From the NCBI GenBank assembly GCA_019351895.1, contig JABBOH010000007.1, positions 1 through 64,000 on the forward strand: DNA of 64,000 bases, written 5' to 3'. Below the pieces are notes generated by a model. It was not told where the DNA came from, did no database searches, and saw nothing but the letters and a program-made list of their open reading frames with translations. The position numbers and the translations under genes were made by a program. Shown one piece after another: positions 46,058 through 55,454 of this stretch. Position 1 is the first letter of the stretch; the number at the start of each line of letters is the position of its first letter. The DNA is from Pseudomonadota bacterium (GTDB lineage Bacteria > Pseudomonadota > Alphaproteobacteria > Acetobacterales > Acetobacteraceae).

Positions 46058-47155
46058 CTGCTCCATCCGCTCCTCGACATGGCGGCTGAACACGTAGTCG
46101 GCCGGGCGCTGGTTATCGAGCGGGATCTCCTTGGCCATCGCGCCTTCCGTGCGCGGACCGGATATCGTCGTCTTTATCATCTTGATCGGATGGCGGATCG
46201 CCTCCATCACGGCGGTCGCCTCATAGCCGGAATGGACCATGCAGTCGGCGCACTTCTCGTAGTTGCCGGTGCCGTATTTGTCCCAGTCCGTGCTCGACAT
46301 CAGCTCCGCGAAGGTCTTGGTGTAGCCCTCGCCCAGAAGGTAGCAGGGACGCTGCCAGCCGAAGACGTTGCGCGTCGGCTTGCCCCAGGGCGTGCAGTGG
46401 AACTGCTGGTTGCCGGCGAGGAAGTCCAGGAACAGCGCCGACTGGTTGAACTTCCACTTGCGGCCCTTGCCATAGCGGAAGATGCCTCGGAACAGCTCCT
46501 TCGTCTTCTGGCGGTTGAGGAAGTGGGCCTGATCCGGTGCCCGCTCATAGGCGTAGCCGGGTGAGATCATGACGCCGTCGATGCCGAGGCCCATCGCATC
46601 GTCGATGAAGCGGCCGACGCGCTCGGGCTGCGCGCCGTCGAACAGCGTGGTGTTGATGCACAGGCGGAAACCGCGCGCCTTGGCGTCCTTGATCGCCTTG
46701 GTGGCGACCTCGTAGACGCCTTCCTGGCTCACCGCCGTGTCGTGCATCTCCTTGTCGCCGTCGAGATGGATATCCCAGGCGAAGTTCTTGTGCGGCTTGT
46801 AGAGGTCCATCTTCTTCTCAAGCAGCAACGCGTTGGTGCAGAGATAGATGAACTTGCCGCGCTTCAGCAGACCTTCGACGATCTGCGGCATCTCCTTGTG
46901 CAGCAGCGGCTCGCCGCCGGCGATCGCGACCACGGGCGCGCCGCACTCGTCGGCCGCCTCCATGCACTCCTCGTACGACAACCTCTGGTTAAGGATGGGC
47001 GCAGGATAGTCGATCTTTCCGCAGCCGTTGCACGCAAGATTGCAACGGAACAGCGGCTCCAGCATCAGCACCAGCGGATAGCGCTTGCGTCCGATGAGGT
47101 GCTGCTTGACGACATAGGCGCCAACGCGGAAGGCTTGGTTGAGTGGAACACCCAT
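45986..47155 (-). CDS. hpnH: adenosyl-hopene transferase HpnH (radical SAM)
   Basis: 389 residues. The radical SAM cluster ligands are in LFRCNLACNGCGKIDYPAP (C-x3-C-x2-C near residue 37), followed by AIAGGEPLLHKEMPQIVEGL; a carboxyl Cys pair (YEKCADCMVHSGYEATAV) is the twitch-like extension. HpnH joins a 5'-deoxyadenosyl group to diploptene, giving adenosylhopane. Usually hpnH and hpnG are co-oriented; here they converge and overlap. The start ATG 47155 opens MGVPLNQAFRVGAYVVKQHL, as in relatives. Confidence 0.96.
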   Translation of the reverse strand: MGVPLNQAFRVGAYVVKQHLIGRKRYPLVLMLEPLFRCNLACNGCGKIDYPAPILNQRLSYEECMEAADECGAPVVAIAGGEPLLHKEMPQIVEGLLKRGKFIYLCTNALLLEKKMDLYKPHKNFAWDIHLDGDKEMHDTAVSQEGVYEVATKAIKDAKARGFRLCINTTLFDGAQPERVGRFIDDAMGLGIDGVMISPGYAYERAPDQAHFLNRQKTKELFRGIFRYGKGRKWKFNQSALFLDFLAGNQQFHCTPWGKPTRNVFGWQRPCYLLGEGYTKTFAELMSSTDWDKYGTGNYEKCADCMVHSGYEATAVMEAIRHPIKMIKTTISGPRTEGAMAKEIPLDNQRPADYVFSRHVEERMEQLKSEPPKVRVTRSKAPEAFGTAD

Positions 47156-47169
47156 GAGTTCGTCAGCCC

Positions 47170-47207
47170 CTTATAGCAGTGTCGGACAGGATAGCAGTGT
47201 CGGACAG
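47170..47207 (-). repeat. 18-bp tandem duplication with TGCTATAAG extended -10 before hpnH
   Basis: ATAGCAGTGTCGGACAG(G) occurs at 47173-47190 and again at 47191-47207 (last base differs). Read on the minus strand, toward hpnH, the copy nearer the gene ends in TGCTATAAG, an extended -10-like element about 15-20 bases before the ATG; the second copy carries TGCTAT too. It lies between ispH and hpnH. Promoter function is inferred. Confidence 0.65.
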
Positions 47208-47241
47208 TGATGTCGTGAGGGCCCGGGTCCCGATCAATGGC

Positions 47242-48171
47242 TCAGGCGACATCGGCGACTTCGGGCGGCAGGCGAAAGCGCACATCTTCCGGCACACCGG
47301 CCATGAGCCCGACCTCCACGTCGCCGAAGCGGCGCAGCCCGTCGAGGACGCCCTGGACCAGAACCTCGGGCGCGGATGCGCCGGCCGTGACGCCCACGCT
47401 TCCCACGCCCTCGAACCATTGCGCCTGCAAACCCTCCTCGTCGTCCACGAGATAGGACCGGCAGCCGAGTTCCTCGCCGAGTTCGCGCAGCCGATTCGAA
47501 TTCGAACTGTTGCGCGAGCCGACGACGAGCAGCACGTCGACCTGCTGGGCAAGGTCGCGCACCGCCTGCTGGCGGTTCTGCGTCGCGTAGCAGATGTCGC
47601 GGACATCCGGCCCCTGGATGGTCGGGAACCGTTCCTGCAGGGCCTGGATGATGCCCCTGGTGTCATCGACCGAAAGGGTGGTCTGCGTCACATAGGCGAG
47701 CTTGTCGTCATCCCGTACCGCCAGGGTCGCGACATCCTCGGCCGTCTGCACGAGATGCACCTTGGCCGGGATCTGGCCAATGGTGCCCTCCACCTCCGCG
47801 TGGCCGGCATGGCCGATCAGCACGATTTCACGATCTTGGGCCGCATAACGCCTGCCTTCCGCGTGAACCTTGGCGACGAGCGGGCAGGTGGCGTCGATCA
47901 CCGGCAGGCCAAGGCTGATCGCCTCGTCCTGCACCTTCCGGGCGACCCCGTGGGCGCTGAAAACAGTGATGGCACCCTCGGGCACCTCGTCCAGTTCATC
48001 CACGAAAACCGCCCCGCGCTGGCGAAGATCCTCCACCACATGGCGATTATGAACGATTTCATGGCGGACATAGATGGGTGGGCCATACTTCTTGAGCGCC
48101 CGCTCGACGATGTCGATGGCGCGGACGACGCCGGCGCAGAACCCGCGCGGCTGGGCGAGGAGGACTCGCAT
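47242..48171 (-). CDS. ispH: 4-hydroxy-3-methylbut-2-enyl diphosphate reductase
   Basis: 309 residues from ATG 48171. The iron-sulfur cluster cysteines are in [24 protein letters not shown] and [14 protein letters not shown]; histidines of the active site are in [19 protein letters not shown] and [14 protein letters not shown], the last with the proton-donating Glu. It makes IPP and DMAPP in the MEP pathway, the isoprenoid source for hopanoids. IspH is often inside hopanoid clusters. The longer frame to 48474 is not supported. Confidence 0.96.
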   Translation of the reverse strand: MRVLLAQPRGFCAGVVRAIDIVERALKKYGPPIYVRHEIVHNRHVVEDLRQRGAVFVDELDEVPEGAITVFSAHGVARKVQDEAISLGLPVIDATCPLVAKVHAEGRRYAAQDREIVLIGHAGHAEVEGTIGQIPAKVHLVQTAEDVATLAVRDDDKLAYVTQTTLSVDDTRGIIQALQERFPTIQGPDVRDICYATQNRQQAVRDLAQQVDVLLVVGSRNSSNSNRLRELGEELGCRSYLVDDEEGLQAQWFEGVGSVGVTAGASAPEVLVQGVLDGLRRFGDVEVGLMAGVPEDVRFRLPPEVADVA

Positions 48172-48234
48172 GATCTCAGTCTTCTCCGTGTCTGGCGGGC
48201 GCGCGGCCGCGCTCGGGCAGGCCGACAAGCCTCT

Positions 48235-48263
48235 CTTATACCAAGGGATAAGCACTTGACGAA
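48235..48263 (-). promoter_or_regulatory. candidate ispH promoter
   Basis: On the minus strand TTCGTC (48263-48258), 17 bases, then TATAAG (48240-48235), 64 bases before the ispH start. The -10 matches at five of six positions, the -35 poorly. The 335-bp divergent region 48172-48506 also contains a plus-strand TTGACG at 48256-48261 that could serve hpnM; no gene is seen in it. Confidence 0.35.
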
Positions 48264-48506
48264 AGCGGGGCAAGGTTTTGCTGCAATGCACCCGGCGGGG
48301 ACGGCCCGGCGGGGAGCCCGCGCGCCCGGTGGCTATTGTCTTCGGTTCGTCCTGCGTTACAAACGCGCGCGGGTCGCCGGCCACGTCGTCGTGAGGGTGG
48401 GTGTCTACCGCAGCCGCAGCCCCCAGATCAGGCGCGAGCCGAGCCGGTTGGCCTGGCCGGTCCGGCCGCGGCAATTCTGGAGGGCGGCGTGAGGCCGATT
48501 GGGTGC

Positions 48507-49193
48507 ATGATGGCGTTGTCGAGGCGAGTCCTTCTGGCGGCGATCTGCTCCGTGGCGGTCACACCCCGCTTGGCCCATGCCCAGGATCAGGGTCAGGCTC
48601 AAGGTCAGAACCAGATTGCTGCCGCCAGACCGGGCGAGCCGGGCGCCGACGCGACGACGGCACCCATCGTCGCCCTCGACAGCGCCCTCATCGCGATCAT
48701 GAAGGCGGGGGATGCGACACCGTTTCGTCAGCGGTATCAGATGTTGGCGCCGACGATCGATCAGGTCTTCGACCTCGCCCGCATCCTGAGGGTATCCATC
48801 GGCTTCTATTGGAGCGGCCTGCCGGCCGATCAGCAGCAGAAGCTGCTGCAGGTGTTCCGCCGCTTCACGATCGCGAGCTACGTCGCGAACTTCGATAGCT
48901 ACGACGGCGAGACGGCGGTCGTCTCCCCCGCGACCCGGGCTGTCGGCGCTCAACAGGTCGTGGCGAGCACGTTTACGAAGTCGTCCGGGGACGCCACGCA
49001 CATCGACTACGTGATGGGGCAGAGCGGGGGCGCCTGGAAAGTGCAGGACATTCTGCTCGACGAAACCATCAGCCGGGTCGCCGTCCAGCGCTCGGACTTC
49101 AGCTCCCTGATCGCGCTTGGCAGTGCCGCTCCGCTGATCGCCAGCCTGGAGCGGAAAGTCTCGGTGCTTTCCGGCGGCGCAATCAGTTCCTAG
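48507..49193 (+). CDS. hpnM: hopanoid biosynthesis associated protein HpnM (MlaC/Ttg2D-like)
   Basis: 228 residues. Signal peptide ([20 protein letters not shown] then HAQ) and an MlaC/Ttg2D-type domain: [54 protein letters not shown] and [20 protein letters not shown]. Such periplasmic proteins carry lipids between membranes, so HpnM may move hopanoids toward the outer membrane. Start taken at ATG 48507 (48510 equally possible); the in-frame part upstream is Arg/Pro-rich and lacks support. It leads hpnMIJK. Confidence 0.9.
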   Translation: MMALSRRVLLAAICSVAVTPRLAHAQDQGQAQGQNQIAAARPGEPGADATTAPIVALDSALIAIMKAGDATPFRQRYQMLAPTIDQVFDLARILRVSIGFYWSGLPADQQQKLLQVFRRFTIASYVANFDSYDGETAVVSPATRAVGAQQVVASTFTKSSGDATHIDYVMGQSGGAWKVQDILLDETISRVAVQRSDFSSLIALGSAAPLIASLERKVSVLSGGAISS

Positions 49194-49214
49194 CATGAGA
49201 AGCGAGGCGCCGAG

Positions 49215-50447
49215 GTGACCCTTCTTGCCGACGCAACCGCGGTTTTCGCCGGAGCGGGCCTGCTCCAGGCCGGCATCGCGGTCGAGGCCCTCAAGCGGTT
49301 CAACCGCCACCCGCGCCCGCAGATCAGGGAGCGGCCGCCGGTCACGATTCTCAAGCCGTTGAAGGGCGACGAGCCGCTGCTGGAGGCGGCGCTCGCCTCG
49401 TTTTGCATTCAATCCTATCCCGATTATCAGATCGTGTTCGGCGTCCAGGACCATGCGGATCCCGCCATTGCCGTCGTGGAACGGGTCCGCGCGCTGTTCC
49501 CCGAGCGGGATATCGCCCTGGTCGTGGATGAGACGCGGCATGGCGGCAACGGCAAGGTCGCCAATCTCATCAACATGTGGCCCGCCGCCAAGCACGACAT
49601 CATCGTGCTCGCCGATTCGGACGTGCATGTGACGCCGCAGTTCCTGGAGCGGATGGTCGCCTCGCTCGCTGAGCCGGGGGTGGGGGCGGTCACCACGCTC
49701 TACGCGGGGCTGCCGACCGGGCGGGGCATGGCCGCCCGGTTCGGAGCGGCTCAGATCAACCACATCTTCCTGCCCGGCGTGGTGCTCGGGCGCATGCTCG
49801 GACGGCAGGACTGTCTCGGCGCGGCCCTCGCTCTGAGGCGCGAAACCTTCATCCGCATCGGCGGGCTGCCGGCGCTGCTGCCGCATCTGGCGGATGACGC
49901 GGCGCTCGGCCACCTCGTGCAGCGGCTCGGTCTTCGGGTGGCGCTCGCGCCGAGCCTCGTCGTGACGACAGTGTCGGAGGAGACGCTGCCGGATCTGTTC
50001 GGCCACGAACTCCGCTGGGCGCGGACCATCCGTGCGCTGGAGCCGCTGACCTATGCCACCACGCTGCTCCAATATCCGGTCTTCTGGGCGCTGGTGACGA
50101 TCGCCCTGGCCGCCGGCCAGATTTGGGCGCTGATCTTCGCGGCGGCGGTTTGGGCACTGCGCGCGCTCGTGGCGCGTTCGATGGCCCGCCAGCTCGACCG
50201 GGGTGCGTTTTCCGGGTGGCTGCTGCCGCTTCGCGAGATCTTGTCCATCATCGTGTTGCTCGCGAGCTATCTGGGTAACCGTGTGGTATGGCGCGGCAGC
50301 AGCATGGCCGCCGCCACCATCCGGCGCGAGCCGCGGATGAGGTTTCGCAGGATCGGCCTGGGCAAAAAACTCAGCTTGGACCAGAAGATCAACTTGAATA
50401 AAACGGGTTTGGATAAGACGGGCCGGCTTTCTCGGAGTATCAAGTAG
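49215..50447 (+). CDS. hpnI: hopanoid glycosyltransferase HpnI
   Basis: 410 residues from a GTG start. A membrane helix at residues 1-23 precedes a family 2 glycosyltransferase domain: VTILKPLKGDEPLLEAALAS, HGGNGKVANLINM, the metal-binding DSDVHVTP, QDCLGAALALRRE and the HELRWARTIR acceptor motif; two or three helices follow. HpnI adds an N-acetylhexosamine to bacteriohopanetetrol. The last 30 residues are Lys/Leu-rich (GLGKKLSLDQKINLNKTG), an AT-richer tail not expected in the family. Two bases separate it from hpnJ. Confidence 0.94.
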   Translation: MTLLADATAVFAGAGLLQAGIAVEALKRFNRHPRPQIRERPPVTILKPLKGDEPLLEAALASFCIQSYPDYQIVFGVQDHADPAIAVVERVRALFPERDIALVVDETRHGGNGKVANLINMWPAAKHDIIVLADSDVHVTPQFLERMVASLAEPGVGAVTTLYAGLPTGRGMAARFGAAQINHIFLPGVVLGRMLGRQDCLGAALALRRETFIRIGGLPALLPHLADDAALGHLVQRLGLRVALAPSLVVTTVSEETLPDLFGHELRWARTIRALEPLTYATTLLQYPVFWALVTIALAAGQIWALIFAAAVWALRALVARSMARQLDRGAFSGWLLPLREILSIIVLLASYLGNRVVWRGSSMAAATIRREPRMRFRRIGLGKKLSLDQKINLNKTGLDKTGRLSRSIK

Positions 50448-50449
50448 CT

Positions 50450-51880
50450 ATGATGAAGACACTGTTTCTACAGCCGCCCTCCTTCGATGGTTTCGACGGG
50501 GGCGCGGGCTCGCGGTATCAGGCCCGCCGCGAGATCAAGTCGTTCTGGTATCCGACCTGGCTTGCCCAGCCGGCCGCGCTCGTGCCCGGCAGCCGCCTCA
50601 TCGACGCGCCGCCCGCGCGCATGGGGATGGCCCCGATCCTCGCCGATGTGAAGGACCGCGAGCTGGTCGTGATCCACACCTCCACGCCGTCCTTCGCCAA
50701 TGACGTGAAGGTCGCGGCGCAGCTGAAGGAAGCCAATCCGGCACTCAAGATCGGTTTCGTCGGCGCGAAGGTCGCTGTCCAGCCGTCCGAGAGCCTGGCC
50801 GCCGGAGCGCCCATCGACTTCGTCGCCCGCAACGAGTTCGACTTCACGATCAAGGAAATCGCCGAGGGACGGGACTTCGCCGATGTCGACGGCATCTCCT
50901 ACCGGGATGCGAACGGCGTGATCCGCCACAACAAGGACCGCGCGGTGCTGGAGGATATGGACCAGCTGCCCTTCGTGACGGACGTCTACAAGCGCGATCT
51001 GCGGATCGAGGACTACTTCATCGGCTACCTGATGCACCCCTACATCTCGCTCTATACCGGCCGGGGCTGCAAATCCCGCTGCACCTTCTGCCTCTGGCCG
51101 CAGACGGTCGGCGGTCATCGCTACCGGGTGCGCAGCCCGGAGCACGTGGCCGAGGAGATCCGGCAGGCCAAGGCAGCCTTCCCGCAGGTCCGCGAGTTCT
51201 TTTTCGACGACGATACCTTCACCGACAACCTGCCCCGCGCCGAGGCCATCGCGCGTGAACTCGGCAAGCTCGGCGTGACCTGGTCCTGCAACGCCAAGGC
51301 GAACGTGCCGCGCAAGACGCTGGAAGTCTTGAAGGCCAACGGCCTGCGGCTTCTGCTGGTCGGCTACGAGAGCGGCAACCAGCAGATCTTGCACAACATC
51401 AAGAAGGGGATGCTCGTCTCGGTCGCCGAGCAGTTCACCAAGGACTGCCACGATCTCGGCATCAAGATCCACGGCACCTTCATCCTCGGACTGCCGGGCG
51501 AGACGAAGGAGACCATCCAGGAGACGATCAAGTTCGCCACCCGCATCAACCCGCACACCATCCAGGTGTCGCTGGCAGCACCCTACCCCGGCACGGCGCT
51601 TTATAAGCAGGCGCTGGAGAATGGCTGGCTGGACGCGAAACACGCGGAGCTGATCGACGAGAGCGGCATCCAGATCGCGCCGCTGAACTACGAGCACCTC
51701 AGCCACACCGAGATCTTCGACAACGTGGAGACCTTCTACAAGAAGTTCTATTTCCGCGCGCCGAAGATCGCCTCCATCGTCGGCGAGATGATGACCAGCC
51801 GGCAGATGATGGTGCGCCGCCTCAGGGAAGGCGTGGAGTTCTTCCAGTTTCTGCGGGAGCGTAACAAGATCGCGGCCTGA
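50450..51880 (+). CDS. hpnJ: hopanoid cyclitol-ether radical SAM enzyme HpnJ
   Basis: 476 residues: an N-terminal B12-binding-like Rossmann region (LVVIHTSTPSFANDVKVAAQ, KIGFVGAKVAVQPSES) and a radical SAM core with YTGRGCKSRCTFCLWPQTVG (C-x3-C-x2-C near residue 210), then EFFFDDDTFTDN and GTFILGLPGETKETIQETIK. HpnJ converts the amino-sugar head group to the cyclitol ether of bacteriohopanetetrol. It is in line with hpnI and hpnK and complete. Confidence 0.95.
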   Translation: MMKTLFLQPPSFDGFDGGAGSRYQARREIKSFWYPTWLAQPAALVPGSRLIDAPPARMGMAPILADVKDRELVVIHTSTPSFANDVKVAAQLKEANPALKIGFVGAKVAVQPSESLAAGAPIDFVARNEFDFTIKEIAEGRDFADVDGISYRDANGVIRHNKDRAVLEDMDQLPFVTDVYKRDLRIEDYFIGYLMHPYISLYTGRGCKSRCTFCLWPQTVGGHRYRVRSPEHVAEEIRQAKAAFPQVREFFFDDDTFTDNLPRAEAIARELGKLGVTWSCNAKANVPRKTLEVLKANGLRLLLVGYESGNQQILHNIKKGMLVSVAEQFTKDCHDLGIKIHGTFILGLPGETKETIQETIKFATRINPHTIQVSLAAPYPGTALYKQALENGWLDAKHAELIDESGIQIAPLNYEHLSHTEIFDNVETFYKKFYFRAPKIASIVGEMMTSRQMMVRRLREGVEFFQFLRERNKIAA

Positions 51881-51928
51881 GATCGGAAGGGTTCAGCTTC
51901 TTCTCTCCTGAAAGAAGCGCCCCCTCCC

Positions 51929-52786
51929 ATGCTGCGCCGCGCGATTATCTCGGCCGACGACTTCGGGCTTTCGCTTGCCGTCAATGAGGGCATCGAGCGG
52001 GCGCATCGCGAGGGGCTGCTCTCGACCGCCAGCCTGATGGTCGCGGGCGACGCGGCGGAGGATGCGGTCCGCCGGGCACGCGCCATGCCCGACCTTCGGG
52101 TCGGGCTCCATGTCGTCGCGATCGAGGGTCCGGCCGCGCTCCCGCCTTCCGAGATCGCGGCCCTAGTGGATGGCGACGGCCAATTTCCGTCGGACCAGAT
52201 GCGCCTCGGGCTCAGCTATGCTTTCCGTGCGACGGTCAAGCGCCAGCTCGCCCGCGAGATCGCCACGCAGTTCCGCGCCTTCGAGGCGACGGGCCTGCCG
52301 CTCGACCACGCCAACGCCCACAAGCATATGCATCTGCACCCCGTGGTGGGGCGCATGATCATCGAGGCTGGCCGAAGCCACGGCTTGCGCGCCCTTCGTG
52401 TTCCAGCCGAACCCGCGCGCATCCTCGGCGCGCTCGGCTCGCGGCCGGGTCCGGGGGCGCGCGCGCTGCTCGCCTGGACACGGTTGCTGCGCAGGCAGGC
52501 GCACCGGGCGGGGCTCGTCACCAACGACCATGCCTTCGGGCTCGCCTGGAGCGGCGGCATGACCGAGGATCGGCTGCTGCGCCTGATCCCCCGGCTTCCC
52601 GCGGGGCTGAGCGAAATCTACTTCCACCCCGCCGCCGGCCGCGACGCCTTGCTCGACCGGCTGATGCCGGCCTACGCCCATGAAGGCGAGTTGGCGGCGC
52701 TCATCAGCCCCGCCGTCATGTCCGCCTTCGTAGGGGCGGGTATCCAGCGCACAACCTATGCCGAGACGGTTGGCATGCCGCGTTGA
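51929..52786 (+). CDS. hpnK: hopanoid sugar N-deacetylase HpnK (YdjC family)
   Basis: 285 residues with the YdjC/ChbG deacetylase motifs: AIISADDFGLSLAVNEGIER with the metal Asp pair, VGLHVVAIEGPAALPP, and DHANAHKHMHLHPVVGRM with the metal histidines. HpnK removes the acetyl group from the N-acetylhexosamine that HpnI adds. It starts 48 bases after hpnJ and appears to end the hopanoid transcript; dapD follows after 54 bases and could share it. Confidence 0.94.
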   Translation: MLRRAIISADDFGLSLAVNEGIERAHREGLLSTASLMVAGDAAEDAVRRARAMPDLRVGLHVVAIEGPAALPPSEIAALVDGDGQFPSDQMRLGLSYAFRATVKRQLAREIATQFRAFEATGLPLDHANAHKHMHLHPVVGRMIIEAGRSHGLRALRVPAEPARILGALGSRPGPGARALLAWTRLLRRQAHRAGLVTNDHAFGLAWSGGMTEDRLLRLIPRLPAGLSEIYFHPAAGRDALLDRLMPAYAHEGELAALISPAVMSAFVGAGIQRTTYAETVGMPR

Positions 52787-52840
52787 CATGCTCCCCGTGC
52801 GGCTTAAAGGTCCCCGCCGCTTCGAGGGTGGGAGAACGGC

Positions 52841-53680
52841 ATGACGACGGCTAGTCTGGCGAGCGTGATCGATGGCCTGTGGGACCGTCGCGCGGAACTC
52901 TCCGCCGCTACCCGGGGCCCGGAGCGCGATGCCGTGGACGAGGCGCTCGCGCTGCTGGAATCAGGGGCCGCCCGCGTGGCGGAGCCTCGCGACGGCACAT
53001 GGCAGGTGAACCAGTGGCTCAAGAAGGCCGTGTTGCTGTCCTTCCGCCTTTCCGACTCGGTCCCCATGCCGGGCGCCGGTGGCGCCCCGGTCTTCGACAA
53101 GGTGCCGATGAAGTTCGAGGGCTGGGGCGATAACCGCTTCGCCGAAGCCGGATTCCGCGCCGTGCCGGGCGCCGTGGTGCGCCGGTCGGCCTTCATCGGC
53201 CGCAACGTCGTGCTCATGCCGAGCTTCGTGAACGTCGGCGCCTATGTGGGCGAGGGCACCATGATCGACACCTGGTCGACGGTCGGCAGCTGCGCCCAGG
53301 TCGGACGCAACTGCCATATCAGCGGCGGCGTGGGCCTCGGCGGCGTGCTGGAGCCGCTGCAGGCGAACCCCGTCGTCATCGAGGACGATTGCTTCGTCGG
53401 CGCGCGATCCGAAGTGGCCGAGGGCTTCATCGTCGAGCGCGGTGCGGTGATTTCGATGGGCGTCTTCCTCGGCGCCTCGACCAAGGTCATCGACCGGGCG
53501 TCAGGCGAGATCATCTATGGCCGCGTTCCCGCCTATTCCGTCGTCGTGCCGGGAACGCTGCCGGGCCGCCCGCTGCCGGACGGCTCGCCCGGTCCCGCGC
53601 TCGCCTGCGCGGTCATCGTCAAGCGCGTGGACGCGCGGACGCGGGAGAAGACCTCGGTCAACGAATTGCTGCGAACGTGA
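52841..53680 (+). CDS. dapD: 2,3,4,5-tetrahydropyridine-2,6-dicarboxylate N-succinyltransferase
   Basis: 279 residues, standard. N-terminal helical part with [17 protein letters not shown], then a left-handed hexapeptide beta-helix: [58 protein letters not shown]. It succinylates tetrahydrodipicolinate for lysine and peptidoglycan diaminopimelate. GGGAG precedes the ATG. Its stop overlaps the GTG of dapE by 4 bases. Confidence 0.96.
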   Translation: MTTASLASVIDGLWDRRAELSAATRGPERDAVDEALALLESGAARVAEPRDGTWQVNQWLKKAVLLSFRLSDSVPMPGAGGAPVFDKVPMKFEGWGDNRFAEAGFRAVPGAVVRRSAFIGRNVVLMPSFVNVGAYVGEGTMIDTWSTVGSCAQVGRNCHISGGVGLGGVLEPLQANPVVIEDDCFVGARSEVAEGFIVERGAVISMGVFLGASTKVIDRASGEIIYGRVPAYSVVVPGTLPGRPLPDGSPGPALACAVIVKRVDARTREKTSVNELLRT

Positions 53681-54858
53681 CGGCGGCGCCGTCTCTCAAC
53701 GATGCGCTGCCGCTTGCGCAAAGGCTGATCCGCTGCGCGTCCGTGACGCCCGCCGATGATGGCGCGCAGGATGTGCTGGCCGAGGCGCTGGCCTCGCTCG
53801 GCTTCACGGTCCATCGCCTGACGTTCGGCGAGACACCGAACCTTTATGCGCGCCTCGGCGCCGGCGCGCCGCATATCTGCTTCGCCGGCCATACCGATGT
53901 CGTGCCACCCGGCGAGGGGCCACCCGGCGAGGGGCCACCCGGCGAGGGGCCACCCGGCCAGGGCTGGCGTCACGATCCCTTCGGCGGCATCGTCGAGGAC
54001 GGCGTGCTCTATGGCCGTGGCGCCTGCGACATGAAGGCCGCGATCGCCGCCTTCGTCGCGGGCGTGGCCCAGGCGCAGGCCGCCGACGCGCTGCCCGGCT
54101 CGGTCAGCCTGCTCATCACCGGCGACGAGGAAGGCCCCGCGCGCGACGGCACGGTGCGCGTTGTGGAGTGGATGCGCGACCATGGCGAGGTGCCGGATTT
54201 CTGTCTGGTGGGGGAGCCCACGAACCCGACGCGTCTGGGCGAGATCGTCAAGATCGGCCGGCGCGGCAGCCTCAGCGCGACGATTGCCGTCGAGGGCGTG
54301 CAGGGGCATGTGGCCTATCCGCATCTCGCCGACAATCCGGTGCATCGGCTGCTGGCGCTGCTCCATGCGCTGACCGCGCATCGGCTGGATGAGGGGACGC
54401 GCTGGTTCCAGCCCTCCAGCCTGCAGGTCACCAGCATCGACGTGGGCAACGGCGCCGCCAATCTGATCCCGGCCCGGGCGACCGCACGGCTCAACATCCG
54501 TTACAACGACGCCCACGACGCGGCGTCTCTGGAGTCCTGGATAAGTGCCGTCACGCGCGAGCATGCCCCCGGAGCCCGGATCGACTTCCACCGCTCGGGC
54601 GATAGTTTCCTGACCCGGCCCGGGCCGGATGTCGAAGCCCTATCGGAAGGGATCGCGGCGGTATTCGGCGCCGCGCCGAAGCTCGATACCGGAGGCGGCA
54701 CGTCGGACGCGCGGTTCATCACCCGGCTTTGCCCGGTCGCCGAGTTCGGGCTGGTCGGCGCCACGATGCATCAGGTGGACGAGCGGACGACGCTCGGCGA
54801 TCTTGAGGCGCTGGCGCGGGCCTATGCCGCCATCCTCGCCCGTTTCCGCACCCGATGA
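53677..54858 (+). CDS. dapE: succinyl-diaminopimelate desuccinylase, with internal GEGPP repeat
   Basis: 393 residues from a GTG overlapping dapD. M20 zinc peptidase motifs: [12 protein letters not shown] with the first metal His and Asp, [29 protein letters not shown] with the catalytic Glu pair, [20 protein letters not shown] and [18 protein letters not shown] near the end. Relatives read about VVPPGD, a few residues, W; here the loop holds PPGEG four times (the last copy PPGQG), encoded by a 15-bp tandem repeat at 53905-53964. All metal ligands are present, so activity is expected. It is followed, with overlaps, by two membrane genes. Confidence 0.94.
   Translation: MTAAPSLNDALPLAQRLIRCASVTPADDGAQDVLAEALASLGFTVHRLTFGETPNLYARLGAGAPHICFAGHTDVVPPGEGPPGEGPPGEGPPGQGWRHDPFGGIVEDGVLYGRGACDMKAAIAAFVAGVAQAQAADALPGSVSLLITGDEEGPARDGTVRVVEWMRDHGEVPDFCLVGEPTNPTRLGEIVKIGRRGSLSATIAVEGVQGHVAYPHLADNPVHRLLALLHALTAHRLDEGTRWFQPSSLQVTSIDVGNGAANLIPARATARLNIRYNDAHDAASLESWISAVTREHAPGARIDFHRSGDSFLTRPGPDVEALSEGIAAVFGAAPKLDTGGGTSDARFITRLCPVAEFGLVGATMHQVDERTTLGDLEALARAYAAILARFRTR
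53905..53964 (+). repeat. 15-bp tandem repeat inside dapE, four units
   Basis: CCACCCGGCGAGGGG at 53905-53919, 53920-53934 and 53935-53949 is exact; the fourth unit (53950-53964) differs at two bases. Unit length is a multiple of three, so slippage only changes the number of PPGEG pentapeptides and keeps the frame. It follows the metal-binding HTD motif by six residues. Confidence 0.93.
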
Positions 54859-55454
54859 GGCGGCCAATGCAGGCGAAATCCGGGCGACCCAATATTCTGC
54901 GGGGGATCGTCCTGCTGTCGACGGGGCGGCCGGCGGGCCTCGCCGAGATGGGGTCGGGCCCGCAGGAGTTCCTGGCTAGTCTGGCGCCGCTCGTCGCCTT
55001 TCCGCTGGTCGGCTGCCTGCTGATGCTGGCGCAGGGCAAAGTCCTGGATGCCGTCACCGACTTTCTGGCAACGCTGGTCGCCATCCTGGCGCCCCCGGTG
55101 CTGTCCTACTCCCTTGCCCGCCTCTGGGGCCGGCAGGAGAGATGGTTCCGCTTCGGCACCGCCTTCAACTGGTGCCAATGGGTCCTGCCGCTGCTGGGCG
55201 CGCTGCTGGTTTTGATCGCGGGCTTCATGGTGCAGGCGGGCGTGCCGCTGCGCCCCGTGGTGGTCCTGCTGTGCTGCGTCCTGCTCGCCTATGCCTTCTG
55301 GCTGCACTGGTTCCTGGCGCGCCACGGCCTCGATCTGTCGCGTGGCCGGGCCGCGTTGCTCGTGTTCCTGGTCAATCTCATCACCATCATTCTGGTGGGC
55401 GCACCCCAGCTTCTCCAACTCGCCCTGCAATCCATCGCGGCCGGAAAGGGATGA
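54855..55454 (+). CDS. conserved-looking membrane protein of unknown function, dapE-coupled (1)
   Basis: 199 residues, not recognised. After about 35 soluble residues there are four or five hydrophobic segments (near 40-60, 70-90, 115-140, 145-165, 175-195). The motif RWFRFGTAFNWCQWVLPLLG resembles the RYISAWNWSNVAQYVLLFL segment of the next protein, so the two are probably paralogues. Its ATG overlaps the dapE stop and its stop overlaps the next ATG, each by 4 bases, so all three are translated together. A transport or cell-wall role is suggested only by the dap context. Confidence 0.78.
   Translation: MRRPMQAKSGRPNILRGIVLLSTGRPAGLAEMGSGPQEFLASLAPLVAFPLVGCLLMLAQGKVLDAVTDFLATLVAILAPPVLSYSLARLWGRQERWFRFGTAFNWCQWVLPLLGALLVLIAGFMVQAGVPLRPVVVLLCCVLLAYAFWLHWFLARHGLDLSRGRAALLVFLVNLITIILVGAPQLLQLALQSIAAGKG

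Noticed and set aside
53905-53964. Assembly-type duplication error in dapE
   Set aside because: Four units keep the frame and the fourth has diverged at two bases, which fits real tandem expansion better; still worth checking in reads.
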